DNA of 64,000 bases, taken from contig CAAFNI010000208.1 in NCBI GenBank assembly GCA_900764215.1, positions 7,751 to 71,750 on the forward strand, read 5' to 3'. The notes beneath the pieces are model-generated. The model made no database searches. It worked only from the letters and a program-made list of their open reading frames with translations, and was not told the DNA's origin. Positions 6,994 to 18,556 of this stretch are shown piece after piece; the first letter of the stretch is position 1; each line of letters begins with the position of its first letter. The translations under genes were made by a program, and so were the position numbers. The DNA is from an uncultured Sutterella sp. (GTDB lineage: Bacteria > Pseudomonadota > Gammaproteobacteria > Burkholderiales > Burkholderiaceae_F).

Positions 6994-7068
6994 TGGTCCC
7001 CGCGACAGGAATCGAACCTGTACCGCAGCCTTCGGAGGGCTGCATGATATCCATTTCACCACGCGGAG
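6994..7068 (-). tRNA. tRNA-Arg (anticodon CCG)
   Basis: On the minus strand the acceptor arms CTCCGCG and CGCGGGG pair, followed by A and an encoded CCA. The anticodon stem CAGCC/GGCTG encloses the loop CTCCGAA, giving anticodon CCG, which reads CGG (Arg). The T arm is ACAGG-TTCGATT-CCTGT. The gene is intact. Its 3' part is the likely integration site of the adjacent element, which would rebuild the gene end on insertion. Confidence 0.96.
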
Positions 7069-7122
7069 GAGACAGCCATTATAACGGAAATCCAAGCTTG
7101 GTAAAAGGAGCCGCACTCGTGG

Positions 7123-9138
7123 TCAGATGGATGCGGGATCCACCTCGATGGTCCAGTCGATGCCCGAGGGAGCAATGAAGGTCGCCTGCCATTGCCAGAG
7201 AAAGCGATTCAACGAAGCCCTGCTGTCAGCCTCAACGAGCAGCTGGCCACGTTCTACATCCATCAAACGTACGATTGGCATGGGCACAGGATCGAATACC
7301 CGAACGTCGTCTGGTGCCATGCTGAACCCGGATTTGGCGCAGGTGTTGAGGAAATATAGCGCCTCTGCAAGCGTTTTCGCCTGAGCCGTAACGAGCGCCT
7401 GATAAACAAAGGGAACACACCAGTTGTCCCGACGCTCCGCGACGAGAGACTCGGCGAACCCCTGATAATCCTGCCTTTCCAGCGCCTCGAAAAGAGGCTC
7501 TTCGGGCAGCCGCGTTTGAATGACGACGCCCCCTTTGTCACCATGGCGGCCGGCACGACCGGCCACCTGCATGAGCGTGGCGAACAGTCTTTCCTTAGCA
7601 CGAGCATCCGGACTCAGAATCTGAGCATCGGAATTAAGAATGACAACTAGACCGACGTTTGAAAAGTCGTGTCCCTTGGCGACCATTTGAGTGCCGACAA
7701 GAATATCCACCTCACCGCGATGCACCTTGGCAAACGCCTTCTCGGCTTCGTGTTTTCTCGCTACGCTGTCGCGGTCGATGCGAAGCACCCTGCACCCGGG
7801 AAATTTAAGACCTATCTCCTCTTCCAAACGCTCGGTGCCGATGCCGCGCGGCAAGATGTCGACGTTGCCGCAGGAAGGACAAGCTTCAGGCACCTCCGCC
7901 TGCCAACCGCAGTGATGACAAACGAGCGAGCGGGAGGACTTGTGGAAGACGGAAAAAGTTGAGCAACGGCGACATGTGCTCACCCAACCGCAGGCCGGAC
8001 ATGACAGCACCGGGGAATAACCACGCCGGTTGAGAAAGACGAGCACTTGTCGGCCTTCCTCAAGGCAACGGTTCATGGCAGTGCAGGCCTCGTCGGAGAG
8101 TGCTTCTCCAGCCCCTCTCTTCGGCGGATCGATGAGCTCAATTGCAGGAAGCTGTGCGTTTTGTACGGCGCGCTGACGAAGTTCAAGCAACCTGTAGCCT
8201 CCAGACTGCGCCTTAACCCAGCTCTCGATCGACGGCGTAGCGGAGCCCAACACAACAGGAATGTCGTTCCTGTGAGCTCGCCAAACTGCAAGGTCTCGAG
8301 CCGAATACCGAAGGCCGTCTCCAGCCTTAAAGGACTGATCGTGCTCTTCATCAACTATAACGAGAGCAAGCTTGCGAAAGCTTGCAAAGACAGACATGCG
8401 CGTGCCCACGAGTACTCTGGCGCGTCCTTCGTGAACGGCCAGCCAGGAGCGAGCGCGCTCCATGTCCGCCAAATCGGAATTGAGCGTCACGACATGCTCG
8501 CCCGGAAAGCGCTTGCGCACTCGCCCCTCCAACTGAGGCGTCAAATTGATTTCTGGAACAAGCAGAAGAACCTGAGCTTCAGGATCCCTCGCCAGAATCC
8601 GCTCCATAACGTGAAGATAGACCTCGGTCTTTCCTGACCCCGTCACGCCGAAAAGCAGAAACGGACTGTAACCCGTTGCCGTTGCTACAGCCTCCACCGC
8701 AACACGCTGCTCGTCATTGAGTTCAGGTCCAGGCTCGGTCTCTCCAACGGGCTCAGGAAGCTTCTTCAGCTTAGCCAACTGATTCTGATGCCTGACACCG
8801 GGAATTCGGCGGAAGAAGACGGGCAGCGTCGGCACGGCTGCCTCGCCCCATGAACGAATGTAGTAACCTGCGGCAAAGCGCGTCAGCGACAACCACTCTT
8901 CAGTCATAGGGGCGGTTTCGCGCAGAACGGTCTTGATCTGGCGAACGCGGTTCTCAGCAAAATCAGCCGCCGTCTGCAACGCGGCCACAATGCCCACGAC
9001 ATTTCGCGTTCGCAAACCCACAATAACACGATCTCCTACCGCAACAAGCATGTCAGTCGGTACGGCGTAATCAAGCAACCCCACCCCCGGCGCCTCCACC
9101 ATCACCTTCGCATAAAGATCGCCTGCTTCCCTTGTCAT
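7123..9138 (-). CDS. priA: Primosomal protein N' (PriA helicase)
   Basis: PriA restarts stalled replication forks by unwinding branched DNA and loading the primosome. The protein (671 aa from the ATG at 9138) shows Walker A in GVTGSGKTEVY, the DEEHDQSFK Walker B box, SATPSIESW of motif III, and a zinc-binding block of paired cysteines (CPACGW, CRRC, CHHCGW, CPSCG). The ATG at 9138 has a G-rich ribosome site; an ATG at 9156 lacks one. Two DnaA boxes lie upstream. It is the first core gene beyond tRNA-Arg and is read away from hemE's terminator. Confidence 0.97.
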   Translation of the reverse strand: MTREAGDLYAKVMVEAPGVGLLDYAVPTDMLVAVGDRVIVGLRTRNVVGIVAALQTAADFAENRVRQIKTVLRETAPMTEEWLSLTRFAAGYYIRSWGEAAVPTLPVFFRRIPGVRHQNQLAKLKKLPEPVGETEPGPELNDEQRVAVEAVATATGYSPFLLFGVTGSGKTEVYLHVMERILARDPEAQVLLLVPEINLTPQLEGRVRKRFPGEHVVTLNSDLADMERARSWLAVHEGRARVLVGTRMSVFASFRKLALVIVDEEHDQSFKAGDGLRYSARDLAVWRAHRNDIPVVLGSATPSIESWVKAQSGGYRLLELRQRAVQNAQLPAIELIDPPKRGAGEALSDEACTAMNRCLEEGRQVLVFLNRRGYSPVLSCPACGWVSTCRRCSTFSVFHKSSRSLVCHHCGWQAEVPEACPSCGNVDILPRGIGTERLEEEIGLKFPGCRVLRIDRDSVARKHEAEKAFAKVHRGEVDILVGTQMVAKGHDFSNVGLVVILNSDAQILSPDARAKERLFATLMQVAGRAGRHGDKGGVVIQTRLPEEPLFEALERQDYQGFAESLVAERRDNWCVPFVYQALVTAQAKTLAEALYFLNTCAKSGFSMAPDDVRVFDPVPMPIVRLMDVERGQLLVEADSRASLNRFLWQWQATFIAPSGIDWTIEVDPASI

Positions 9139-9166
9139 TGTCTCGCCCCCGCCCATTGAAAAAAAA

Positions 9167-9187
9167 TGTGGACAACTTTGTGGATAA
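9167..9187. promoter_or_regulatory. Two DnaA boxes upstream of priA
   Basis: TGTGGACAA (9167-9175) and a perfect reverse box TGTGGATAA (9179-9187) lie 12 bases apart, 29 bases before the priA start. Both have the same orientation. Control of priA by DnaA is possible (inference). Confidence 0.5.
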
Positions 9188-9282
9188 CCCTATGAGGTTT
9201 TTCCTAACCCCTCTTTTCAGCCAATTGTCATCAGCGCTATCAGCTCAATAAATAAGACCTAACAATCCTTTATCGCAAGAGA

Positions 9283-9327
9283 TAAAAATATAAAGGCGCA
9301 AAGACATCTTTTGCCTTTAGCGCCTTT
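9283..9327 (-). terminator. Terminator downstream of hemE
   Basis: AAAGGCGC and GCGCCTTT pair around a 20-base loop; on the minus strand a TATATTTTTATC stretch follows. It lies 50 bases past the hemE stop. Confidence 0.65.
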
Positions 9328-9375
9328 GTTACGGTTTGCACAGTTGGAAAACACTGTGCATAACCCGATCGAGCA

Positions 9376-10440
9376 TTAGTGGTAACGCCGGCTGTATTCG
9401 TGAACTTCGTCGACTAGGATCTGAACGTTTTCAATCGGCGTGAACTGATTGATGCCGTGTCCGAGGTTGAACACATGGCCTCCATTGCCAATCATACCGA
9501 AGCCGTCCATCACCTTGCGGGCCTCGGCACGAATGACTTGCTCCGTACCAAAAAGCACGAGCGGGTCCATGTTGCCCTGCAGGGCAACCTTGTCCTCAAC
9601 GACGCGGCGAGCGCGAGCCATATTGACCGTCCAATCGAGACCGACCGCATTGCAGCCTGAAGAAGAAATTTCAGAGAGCCATTCGCCGCCGCCCTTTGTA
9701 AAGACGATGGAGGGCACGACTTCACCTTCGTTTTCACGGACAAGATTTTCGATCACCTGACGCGTGTAGCGCAACGAAAAGCGCTGAAAATCTCCGTCAG
9801 CAAGCATGCCGCCCCAAGTGTCAAAGATCTGCACGGCTTGAGCGCCTGCCGCAATCTGCGCGTTCAAATACTTGGCGACGGCGTTGGCGTTGACGTCAAG
9901 AATTCGCTCAAGCAAGTCCGGACGCTGATACATCATGGTCTTGACCGTACGGAAGTCGCGGCTGCCGCGGCCTTCGATCATGTAGCAAGCGAGTGTGAAA
10001 GGAGAGCCGGAAAAACCAATCAAGGGAACGCGATTGTTGAGTGCCTTGCGAATCGATGCCACAGCATCCATGACATAGCGGAGTTCTCGATCTGGTTCGG
10101 GCACGTAAAGCTTGTCTACAGCCTCCTCGCTCTGCACGGGATGATCAAAAACGGGCCCCTCACCGGCGACAAAATGCAGGCCGAGCCCCATGGCATCCGG
10201 AACAGTCAGAATGTCCGAGAAAAGAATGGCCGCATCGAGACCATAGCGATCGATCGGCTGCAGCGTCACCTCCGTAGCATACTCCGGATTCATGGCAAGT
10301 CCCATGAAGCTGCCTGCGCGTGCACGCGTTTCGCAATACTCCGGCAGATAGCGTCCGGCCTGACGCATCAGCCACACAGGGGTAAAATCAGTTTTTTCAC
10401 GCTTGAGCGCACGCAAAAAGCAATCGTTAATCGGTTTCAT
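9376..10440 (-). CDS. hemE: Uroporphyrinogen decarboxylase
   Basis: HemE removes four acetate carboxyls from uroporphyrinogen III to make coproporphyrinogen III in haem synthesis in the cytoplasm. The 354-residue length is normal. The N-terminal signature [16 protein letters not shown] and the segment [16 protein letters not shown] are the two family hallmarks, and the C-terminus has [12 protein letters not shown]. The gene stands alone: a terminator follows it and a divergent DUF167 gene lies upstream. Haem synthesis implies respiratory or haem-dependent enzymes in this organism. Confidence 0.97.
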   Translation of the reverse strand: MKPINDCFLRALKREKTDFTPVWLMRQAGRYLPEYCETRARAGSFMGLAMNPEYATEVTLQPIDRYGLDAAILFSDILTVPDAMGLGLHFVAGEGPVFDHPVQSEEAVDKLYVPEPDRELRYVMDAVASIRKALNNRVPLIGFSGSPFTLACYMIEGRGSRDFRTVKTMMYQRPDLLERILDVNANAVAKYLNAQIAAGAQAVQIFDTWGGMLADGDFQRFSLRYTRQVIENLVRENEGEVVPSIVFTKGGGEWLSEISSSGCNAVGLDWTVNMARARRVVEDKVALQGNMDPLVLFGTEQVIRAEARKVMDGFGMIGNGGHVFNLGHGINQFTPIENVQILVDEVHEYSRRYH

Positions 10441-10483
10441 GGTCCCTACTTAGAAACGGAAGAAATAAAAAAAAGAGCCCGAC

Positions 10484-10822
10484 ATGCCCGCCAACCCCGA
10501 GTCCCCTTTCACGAACACCTGCTGGTTGACGACCGGCAAGAACAACGCATCGATCATCTCGGTGCATGCGCAACCGGGAGCCAAAAGAACTGCCATTGTC
10601 GGCGTTCACGGCGACAGGCTCAAGATCGCCTTGGCCTCGCCTCCGGTGGACGGGAAGGCCAATGCAACCCTGATCAAGTACCTCTCCAAGGCACTCGGCG
10701 TCTCCAGAAGCTCGGTGCGGCTACTCAGCGGCGACACTAGCCGTGAAAAACGAATCGAAGTCGCCGACCTTTCGACCGACGACCTTTTGGAGAGCTTGAA
10801 AAAACTTTTGTCTGACAGCTAG
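10484..10822 (+). CDS. DUF167 / YggU family protein
   Basis: The 112-residue protein matches the small alpha/beta DUF167 family by the core HAQPGAKRTAIVGVHGDRLK, then ALASPPVDGKANATLIKYLS, where the PPVDGKAN signature is diagnostic. The function of the family is not established. It is divergent from hemE with 43 bases between starts, and its stop overlaps that of the convergent uspA-type gene by four bases. The first 20 residues are variable, so the start could be further in; the ribosome binding site is weak. Confidence 0.85.
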   Translation: MPANPESPFTNTCWLTTGKNNASIISVHAQPGAKRTAIVGVHGDRLKIALASPPVDGKANATLIKYLSKALGVSRSSVRLLSGDTSREKRIEVADLSTDDLLESLKKLLSDS

Positions 10823-11223
10823 CGGACGATGAGCACCGGACGGTCGGCCTGATGCAGAACCTTCTGGGTTTCACTGCCCAACAGGAATGAGCCTATGGAG
10901 CCCAGACCGCGGCTGGCCATTACGATGAAGGACACATCATGGCGAACCGCACAAGCCAACACGCCCTTCCAGATGGCGTCCGCATGCTCAGCCACCACCT
11001 CGCACGGAATGCCCTTTTCGGCGGCCTTGCGGCTAATGACGGCCAGACGGTCACGAACGGCAGCATCCTCCGCTTCAAAGCCCCCGGTCGGAGCCTCGCC
11101 GACGACTGAAGTCATGCCGATGAGTTCTCCCCCGAGCCGCTTGGTCAGTTCGATGGCCGTATCGATCGCCTTGTCACTCAAATTAGACCCGTCTGTAGTT
11201 ACCAGTACCTTAACGCCAGCCAT
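10819..11223 (-). CDS. Universal stress protein, UspA family
   Basis: A 134-residue single Usp domain. The start (VKVLVTTDGSNLSDKAIDTA) matches the first strand and helix, and the C-terminal ATP-binding signature is present as ASRGLGSIGSFLLGSETQKV, so it is likely of the nucleotide-binding class. Usp proteins support survival under stress (family knowledge). It is convergent with the DUF167 gene and separated from the atp operon by a strong bidirectional terminator, so it is probably expressed alone. Confidence 0.92.
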   Translation of the reverse strand: MAGVKVLVTTDGSNLSDKAIDTAIELTKRLGGELIGMTSVVGEAPTGGFEAEDAAVRDRLAVISRKAAEKGIPCEVVAEHADAIWKGVLACAVRHDVSFIVMASRGLGSIGSFLLGSETQKVLHQADRPVLIVR

Positions 11224-11344
11224 GCCGACCTCCTGATTGAATCAAATGCTTTTGTTCTCAAGCGTTGGGTTACGCATCAGGTAATCGTACCTGCATCCCG
11301 CATCCGGCTGCCGCGCATCCAGCAATTTCTTGATTTTGAACATG

Positions 11345-11381
11345 AAAAAAGGGTGGTATTTGAACAATACCACCCTTTTTT
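11345..11381. terminator. Bidirectional terminator after the atp operon
   Basis: AAAAAAGGGTGGTATT pairs with AATACCACCCTTTTTT around a five-base loop. It lies immediately past the atpC stop and has a T-run in both directions. Confidence 0.93.
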
Positions 11382-11398
11382 GCAGAAACAACGTTCGC

Positions 11399-11818
11399 TT
11401 AACGCTGCTGACGAATCTTCTTGATTGCCACGATCTGAGCGGCCAGAGCGGCCATCTCGGCTTCGAGGCGGGCAATCTCGATTTCGCCCGTTGCATTCTG
11501 ACGCTGCGCGCGGGCATCTTCCAGAGCCTTGGCAGCCTTGGCCTCATCGAGGTCGTTGCTGCGGACTGCCGTATCAGCCAGCACAGTCACCAGATCGGGC
11601 TGAACTTCAAGCACGCCGCCCGCCACAAACACCTGCTCCACTTCCTTCTTGCCCGGCAAATGAATGCGGACAAAACCAGGACGGATCAGCGTAATGAGGG
11701 GCACGTGCCCAGGCAGAATACCCAATTCGCCAGACTTACCGGGCAGCGAAACGAGCTCGGCGTCACCGGAGAAGATGGACTCTTCCGCGCTAACGACGTC
11801 GACTTTGATAGTAGCCAT
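11399..11818 (-). CDS. atpC: ATP synthase epsilon subunit
   Basis: The epsilon subunit of F1 sits on the central stalk and inhibits ATP hydrolysis. The 139-residue protein has the N-terminal beta-sandwich ([34 protein letters not shown]) and a helical C-terminal hairpin rich in Ala and Glu. It is the last gene of the atp operon, 62 bases after atpD, and a strong terminator follows. Length and layout are normal. Confidence 0.96.
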   Translation of the reverse strand: MATIKVDVVSAEESIFSGDAELVSLPGKSGELGILPGHVPLITLIRPGFVRIHLPGKKEVEQVFVAGGVLEVQPDLVTVLADTAVRSNDLDEAKAAKALEDARAQRQNATGEIEIARLEAEMAALAAQIVAIKKIRQQR

Positions 11819-11880
11819 GTTAGTTGCTCCGTTGTCGGGCGCTTGACAGGGCCGGTCTCTCGACCGGCCTCAGGCAAGCA

Positions 11881-13293
<1,413 letters not shown>

Positions 13294-13307
13294 TCAGTTA
13301 TCGATAC

Positions 13308-14183
13308 TTAAGACACGGCGGCGGCACCACCGACGATTTCGGTGATTTCCTTCGTAATGCCTGCCTGGCGGGTCTTGTTATAAACGAGCTGCAGCTCTTC
13401 GATGAGCTTCTTGGCGTTGTCCGAAGCGGCCTTCATGGCCACCATGCGGGCGCTCTGTTCAGAAGCCATATTTTCTGCAACTGCTTGGTAAATCAAAGCT
13501 TCGACGTAACGCTTCAGAAGCGCGTCGAGAACGGTTTCGGCGTCAGGCTCGTAGAGATAGTCCCACGAGTGATCACGCTTGTCAGCCGCATCAAGATGGC
13601 TGTCCGTAAGCGGCAGAATCTGCTCGACCACGGGCACCTGCTTCATGGCGTTAACAAAACGGGAATAGGCCAGATGCACAGAATCCACCTTGCCTTCGAC
13701 ATAAGCCTGAATCTGGATGCGGATGGCACCGATCAGACGGTCGAGGTTCGGGCGGTCGCCAAGCTGGACGGCCTGGCTAACCACATTGGCCTGAAGGCGC
13801 TGGAGAAAGCCTAACCCCTTGTTACCAAGCGCGGTGGCTTCAATGGAATAGCCTTCCGCGCTCCAGTCCTTGATCTTGTGCAGAACAAGGCGCTGAATAT
13901 TGGTATTCAGAGGGCCGGCAAGCCCCTTGTCGGTCGTCACAAGAATGAGACCAATCTTCTTGGTGCCTTCATGCTTAACGAGGAACGGATGCTTGTATTC
14001 GCTGTTCGCACGGGCAAGATGCGAGCAGATCACTCGAATCTTGTCGCCGTACGGGCGAGCCGCAAACATCCGGTCCTGCGCCTTGCGCATCTTCGAGGCC
14101 GCAACCATCTCCATCGCCTTGGTGATCTTGCGCGTGTTTTGCACGCTCTTGATCTTTCCGCGAATTTCCTTTGTACTGGGCAT
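13308..14183 (-). CDS. atpG: ATP synthase gamma subunit
   Basis: Gamma is the rotating shaft of F1. The 291-residue protein has the N-terminal helix with [20 protein letters not shown], which is highly conserved, and the C-terminal signature [20 protein letters not shown]. It lies between atpA and atpD, the standard order. Length is normal for proteobacteria. Confidence 0.97.
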   Translation of the reverse strand: MPSTKEIRGKIKSVQNTRKITKAMEMVAASKMRKAQDRMFAARPYGDKIRVICSHLARANSEYKHPFLVKHEGTKKIGLILVTTDKGLAGPLNTNIQRLVLHKIKDWSAEGYSIEATALGNKGLGFLQRLQANVVSQAVQLGDRPNLDRLIGAIRIQIQAYVEGKVDSVHLAYSRFVNAMKQVPVVEQILPLTDSHLDAADKRDHSWDYLYEPDAETVLDALLKRYVEALIYQAVAENMASEQSARMVAMKAASDNAKKLIEELQLVYNKTRQAGITKEITEIVGGAAAVS

Positions 14184-14214
14184 GGGATATGGGTCCTCTT
14201 GGATTTGTTAACGC

Positions 14215-15756
14215 TTAGTAAGCACCGCTCTTCTTGAACGATTCAATGGCAGCCTTGAGCTGGGCATCGACGTCCTTGGAGAGTTCCTTCTTGGCTTCGA
14301 TCGTTTCGATCAGATCAGCATGGTGCGTCTTGAGGTATTCGCGCATGCCGCGTTCGACGCGAAGCGCGTCAGCAACAGCCACGTCGTCGTAGGCACCCAT
14401 GTTCACAGCGTACAGCACAAGGGCTTCTTCCCAGACCTGAAGCGGCTGATACTGCGGCTGCTTCATGAGTTCGGTCACGACACGACCGCGTTCAAGCTGC
14501 TTGCGGGTAACGTCGTCGAGGTCAGAGGCGAACTGAGCAAAGGCAGCGAGTTCACGGTACTGAGCCAGAGCAAGACGGACACCGCCGCCGAGCTTCTTGA
14601 TGATCTTCGTCTGAGCGGCGCCGCCAACTCGGGACACGGAAATACCCGGGTTGATGGCCGGACGGATACCGGCGTTGAAGAGGTCGGTTTCAAGGAAGAT
14701 CTGACCGTCGGTAATGGAAATCACGTTGGTCGGAACGAAGGCGGTAACGTCGCCGGCCTGCGTTTCAATGATCGGCAGAGCCGTCATGGAACCGGTCTTG
14801 CCCTTGACCTTGCCTTCCGTAAAGCGTTCGACATAAACCGGATTCACGCGAGCGGCACGTTCGAGCAGACGGCTGTGCAGATAGAAGACGTCGCCCGGAT
14901 AGGCTTCGCGTCCCGGCGGACGACGCAGCAGCAGGGAAATCTGACGATAGGCCCAAGCCTGCTTCGTCAAGTCGTCGTAGACAATGAGAGAATCTTCGCC
15001 GCGGTCGCGGAAGTATTCGCCCATCGTAGCGCCGGCGTACGGGGCGATGTACTGCATGGCAGCCGATTCGGAAGCCGTAGCAGCAACGACGATGGTGTAT
15101 TCCATGGCGCCGCTTTCTTCAAGCTTGCGAACGACGTTGGCAATCGTAGAGGCCTTCTGGCCGATAGCCACGTACACGCAGGTGAGGTTCTTGCCCTTCT
15201 GGTTGATGATCGTGTCGATGGCGACAGCGGTCTTGCCGCACTGGCGGTCGCCAATGATAAGTTCACGCTGGCCGCGGCCGATCGGAATCATGGAGTCAAC
15301 GGACTTCAGACCCGTCTGAACCGGCTGGGAGACGGACTGGCGATCGATAACGCCGGGAGCAACCTTTTCGACGACGTCGAAGAGTTCAGTATTGATCGGA
15401 CCCTTGCCGTCAATCGGCTGGCCGAGGGCGTTCACAACACGGCCAATCAGTTCCGGACCAACCGGAACGGAAAGAATCTTGCCGGTCGTCTTGACCAAAT
15501 CGCCTTCAGAGATATGTTCGTAGGAACCAAGAATAACGGCACCGACGGAATCACGTTCAAGGTTGAGGGCGAGGCCATACGTATTGCCGGGGAATTCCAG
15601 CATTTCGCCCTGCATCACGTCGCTAAGACCGTGGACACGGCAAATACCGTCGGTCACCGACACGACGGTGCCCTGGGTACGAAGATCTGCGGAAACGCCG
15701 AGGCCTTCGATACGCTTCTTCAGCAGATCGCTGATTTCACTGGGATTGAGTTGCAT
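14215..15756 (-). CDS. atpA: ATP synthase alpha subunit
   Basis: The non-catalytic nucleotide-binding subunit of F1, 513 residues. It begins [17 protein letters not shown], carries the P-loop [13 protein letters not shown] and the signature [14 protein letters not shown]. The ribosomal start and 19-base spacing from atpH fit a single operon. It assembles with beta into the catalytic hexamer. Confidence 0.98.
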   Translation of the reverse strand: MQLNPSEISDLLKKRIEGLGVSADLRTQGTVVSVTDGICRVHGLSDVMQGEMLEFPGNTYGLALNLERDSVGAVILGSYEHISEGDLVKTTGKILSVPVGPELIGRVVNALGQPIDGKGPINTELFDVVEKVAPGVIDRQSVSQPVQTGLKSVDSMIPIGRGQRELIIGDRQCGKTAVAIDTIINQKGKNLTCVYVAIGQKASTIANVVRKLEESGAMEYTIVVAATASESAAMQYIAPYAGATMGEYFRDRGEDSLIVYDDLTKQAWAYRQISLLLRRPPGREAYPGDVFYLHSRLLERAARVNPVYVERFTEGKVKGKTGSMTALPIIETQAGDVTAFVPTNVISITDGQIFLETDLFNAGIRPAINPGISVSRVGGAAQTKIIKKLGGGVRLALAQYRELAAFAQFASDLDDVTRKQLERGRVVTELMKQPQYQPLQVWEEALVLYAVNMGAYDDVAVADALRVERGMREYLKTHHADLIETIEAKKELSKDVDAQLKAAIESFKKSGAY

Positions 15757-15775
15757 CTTACAGCTCCGAATGTTT

Positions 15776-16327
15776 TTAAGCGGTGAGCGTCGTCTTCATC
15801 TGAGCGAGACGAGCGCGAATCGAACCGTCAAGAAGTTTGTCGCCGACACGAATGCAAACCCCGCCGATCAGTTCAGGATTAATGGACACGATCGGATGGA
15901 GTTTGAGGCCGGGGAACTTCTTGGCAAGCGACTCAAGCAGGCTGTCGAGCTCAGCGGCGCTAAGCTCAAAGGCCGACTCGATGTAGGCATCGGCAATGCC
16001 TTCGGAAGAATTCTTCAGCTCACGAAACTGACGGGCGATCTCCGGAAATGCTTCCAGGCGACCGTTTTCGATGACCACGCGCAGCATGTTCGCGACTTCC
16101 TTCGGGAGGTTGTTGCCGCAAAGTTCCGCAATCAGGTCGCAGAGTTGATCGTCAGTCAGCTTCGGATCGCCAACCAGCGTGGCGACTTCAGGATTCTTGG
16201 TCAGCGAAGCAAGAGCTTCAATGACTTCAAGATCCTGGGCCACATCTTCAGCGCCGGCATTACGGTCTTTCAAAGCCTTCATCAGGCCTTGTGCGTAGGG
16301 GCGCGCAATCGTCGAAAGTTCAGCCAT
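15776..16327 (-). CDS. atpH: ATP synthase delta subunit
   Basis: Delta connects the top of F1 to the b-subunit stalk. The 183-residue protein starts with [17 protein letters not shown], typical of the N-terminal helical domain, and ends with the conserved [20 protein letters not shown]. It is separated from atpF by two bases, so the two are probably translationally coupled. Confidence 0.96.
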   Translation of the reverse strand: MAELSTIARPYAQGLMKALKDRNAGAEDVAQDLEVIEALASLTKNPEVATLVGDPKLTDDQLCDLIAELCGNNLPKEVANMLRVVIENGRLEAFPEIARQFRELKNSSEGIADAYIESAFELSAAELDSLLESLAKKFPGLKLHPIVSINPELIGGVCIRVGDKLLDGSIRARLAQMKTTLTA

Positions 16328-16329
16328 AG

Positions 16330-16800
16330 TTAGAGCTTCGCCTTCAATTGTTCAAGCATGGCAGCGTGAACGGTCTTGTCGACTTCACGAGCCAGGATCT
16401 GCTCAGCACCGGCAACGGCAAGAGCAGCCACTTCGTTACGAAGTGCTTCACGAGCACGCTGCATCTCCTGAGCAGCTTCAGCACGAGCATTCTCGATGAT
16501 GCGATCGGCTTCGACCTGAGCCTGGGCCTTGGCTTCATCAACAATGCTCTGAGCACGCTTTTCACCGTCAGAAACAATGGTGGTGGCACGAGCACGAGCG
16601 TCGGCTTCAATGGCTTTGCCCTGCTCGGTCGCAATAGCCAGAGCCTTCTCACCCTTGTTAGCGGCAGAGAGACCATCGGCGATCTTCTTCTGACGCTCTT
16701 CAATCGCGTGGATCAGCGGCGGCCAGATGTACTTCATGGTGATCCAAGCACCAAGGAAGAACACGACCATCTGTAAAAACAGAGAGGCATTAATGTTCAT
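16330..16800 (-). CDS. atpF: ATP synthase b subunit
   Basis: The peripheral stalk subunit, 156 residues. One N-terminal membrane helix ([19 protein letters not shown]) is followed by a long charged helix rich in Ala, Glu and Arg that forms the stator dimer. A conserved stem-loop lies in the gap upstream, between atpE and this gene. The position in the operon is standard. Confidence 0.96.
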   Translation of the reverse strand: MNINASLFLQMVVFFLGAWITMKYIWPPLIHAIEERQKKIADGLSAANKGEKALAIATEQGKAIEADARARATTIVSDGEKRAQSIVDEAKAQAQVEADRIIENARAEAAQEMQRAREALRNEVAALAVAGAEQILAREVDKTVHAAMLEQLKAKL

Positions 16801-16816
16801 TATTGAACCCCGTTAC

Positions 16817-16862
16817 GTTGACCGCCCTCTTGCCCTTCTAGCGCACAAGCAGGGCAGTCAAC
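16817..16862 (-). other. Intercistronic stem-loop between atpE and atpF
   Basis: On the minus strand GTTGACTGCCCT pairs with AGGGCGGTCAAC over twelve positions with one G-T pair, with no T-run after it. It is more like an mRNA stabiliser or tuning element for the many copies of subunit c needed than a terminator (inference). Confidence 0.6.
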
Positions 16863-16905
16863 GGCGTCATTAAAAGAAAAGACGTTTTATTTTCGCGGCA
16901 CCAAA

Positions 16906-17166
<261 letters not shown>

Positions 17167-17198
17167 TTAAAAAAGAGGGAGTAAAGGAAAAAAATTGA

Positions 17199-18029
17199 TT
17201 AGTGGCTGCTGTGGGCCTGTCCGATGTAGACGAGCGTCAACATCATGAAGATGAAGGCCTGAAGCAGAACAATCAGGACATGGAAAAGCCACCAGACCAA
17301 ACCTGCGAAGACTTGACCAATGCCAGCACTAGCAGCCCCGATGGGACTGAGTTCGAGAGCGAAGCCGCCGAGAAGCGCAAGCAGGAAGAACAGCAATTCA
17401 CCGGCATACATGTTGCCGAAGAGTCGCATACCGAGCGAGACGAACTTGGCGAGGTACTCAATGATGTTCAACAAGAAGTTGAACGCCCAGAGAGCGGGAT
17501 GACTGCCGAAAGGCGCAGTAAACAGTTCGTGCACGAAGCCGCCGAGACCCTTGACCTTCACGCCGTAGTAGAAGAGAAGGAGGAGCACGCCCAACGACAT
17601 GCCGAGCGGACCGTTAAGGTCGGCGGTCGGAAGCGGACGGAGATGATCGAGGCCGATCAGAGCGGCGATCGCGGGAAACAGATCAACCGGAATCAAGTCG
17701 ATGGAATTCATCAACGCGACCCAGCAGAACACGGTTAAAGCCAGCGGAGCCACGAAGGTGCGATCGCCGTGCACGATGTTCTTGGCCTGGTTGTTGACCA
17801 TTTCCACCAGCATTTCGACTGCACACTGCATCTTCCCGGGAACACCGGAAGTAGCCTTCTTAGCACCGGCTCGCAGAAGGAGGAACATGACAGCCAACAT
17901 CAACACGGAGAAGAAGATGGTGTCGTAGTTCACGATAGAAAAATCAACAACGGACCCCTGATGCGCGGAAGCCAGGTGGGCCATGTGATGTTTAATATAC
18001 TCAGTAGCGGTAAGGGCTTCTGCTGCCAT
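17199..18029 (-). CDS. atpB: ATP synthase a subunit
   Basis: This membrane subunit (276 residues) forms the proton half-channels against the c ring. The essential Arg is in the conserved helix [20 protein letters not shown], and the last helix ends [18 protein letters not shown]. The N-terminus ([16 protein letters not shown]) is typical of betaproteobacteria. It follows atpI by twelve bases. Confidence 0.97.
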   Translation of the reverse strand: MAAEALTATEYIKHHMAHLASAHQGSVVDFSIVNYDTIFFSVLMLAVMFLLLRAGAKKATSGVPGKMQCAVEMLVEMVNNQAKNIVHGDRTFVAPLALTVFCWVALMNSIDLIPVDLFPAIAALIGLDHLRPLPTADLNGPLGMSLGVLLLLFYYGVKVKGLGGFVHELFTAPFGSHPALWAFNFLLNIIEYLAKFVSLGMRLFGNMYAGELLFFLLALLGGFALELSPIGAASAGIGQVFAGLVWWLFHVLIVLLQAFIFMMLTLVYIGQAHSSH

Positions 18030-18041
18030 GGATACCGATCC

Positions 18042-18404
18042 TTAATGTCTCTTGAACAGCACAATGAAGTAGCTGTTCGCCACCGCAATTATCGTGATGA
18101 TAAAGGCGGGCCAATGAAGGTTTTCGTAGTACCCGACCATCAGCCCCAAAAGAAGCACGACAACCAGGATCTTGACACATTCCCCCGCGAGCACCGCGAC
18201 AGCACTAAGGCTGTACGCCGTCAAGAATTTCGGCAACACCAAAAACAACGCCAACAGCGTTGTCGGAACCGCATAAGCAAGCCCCGCCATCAGTGCCGTG
18301 TAGGCTGCATTCTGCCCTACGAAAAAAGCAGAAACAACAGTTACAAGAAATACGATGACATACTGCGCAAGGGAAATGCGCATCATATCAGAAATGGCGT
18401 ACAT
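18042..18404 (-). CDS. atpI: ATP synthase protein I
   Basis: A 120-residue, four-helix membrane protein at the head of the atp operon. AtpI homologues help assemble the c ring (family knowledge). Recognition rests on place, size, hydrophobicity and the segment QNAAYTALMAGLAYAVPTTL. Sequence conservation is low in this family, so position is the main evidence. The operon promoter probably lies in the AT-rich 150 bases upstream. Confidence 0.88.
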   Translation of the reverse strand: MYAISDMMRISLAQYVIVFLVTVVSAFFVGQNAAYTALMAGLAYAVPTTLLALFLVLPKFLTAYSLSAVAVLAGECVKILVVVLLLGLMVGYYENLHWPAFIITIIAVANSYFIVLFKRH

Positions 18405-18556
18405 ACTTGCGGTTGTTCGTTGGGATTTCAGTCGGATCGAATTCTAAGTTTTGTCTTAAATACATACAACTCACCAAACGGGGAATACTCCTACCTCGTT
18501 CTGGGTATTGGTAATAGATTCCATCTATTAAATGCCAAATAGATTAGCTTTTTTGC

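Larger units (their letters stand above)
1..7020. mobile_element. Integrase end of an element integrated at tRNA-Arg(CCG)
   Basis: A tyrosine recombinase gene lies next to the 3' end of a tRNA-Arg gene, the classic arrangement for tRNA-targeting elements. Between it and the left edge all credible genes are small, on the minus strand, mostly unrecognised, and include an AlpA-type regulator and a small helix-turn-helix protein. From priA onward the genes are core housekeeping genes, so the right junction is in or just beside the tRNA 3' end (6994-7020). The layout of integrase, AlpA and a run of short genes recalls P4-type satellites and related cryptic prophages (family knowledge). I see no capsid, tail, terminase large subunit or conjugation gene here. 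The left end and the second att copy are outside the window. Confidence 0.85.

Noticed and set aside
14320..15786. Long plus-strand open frame opposite atpA
   Set aside because: Same reason: a shadow of atpA, with no start signal.
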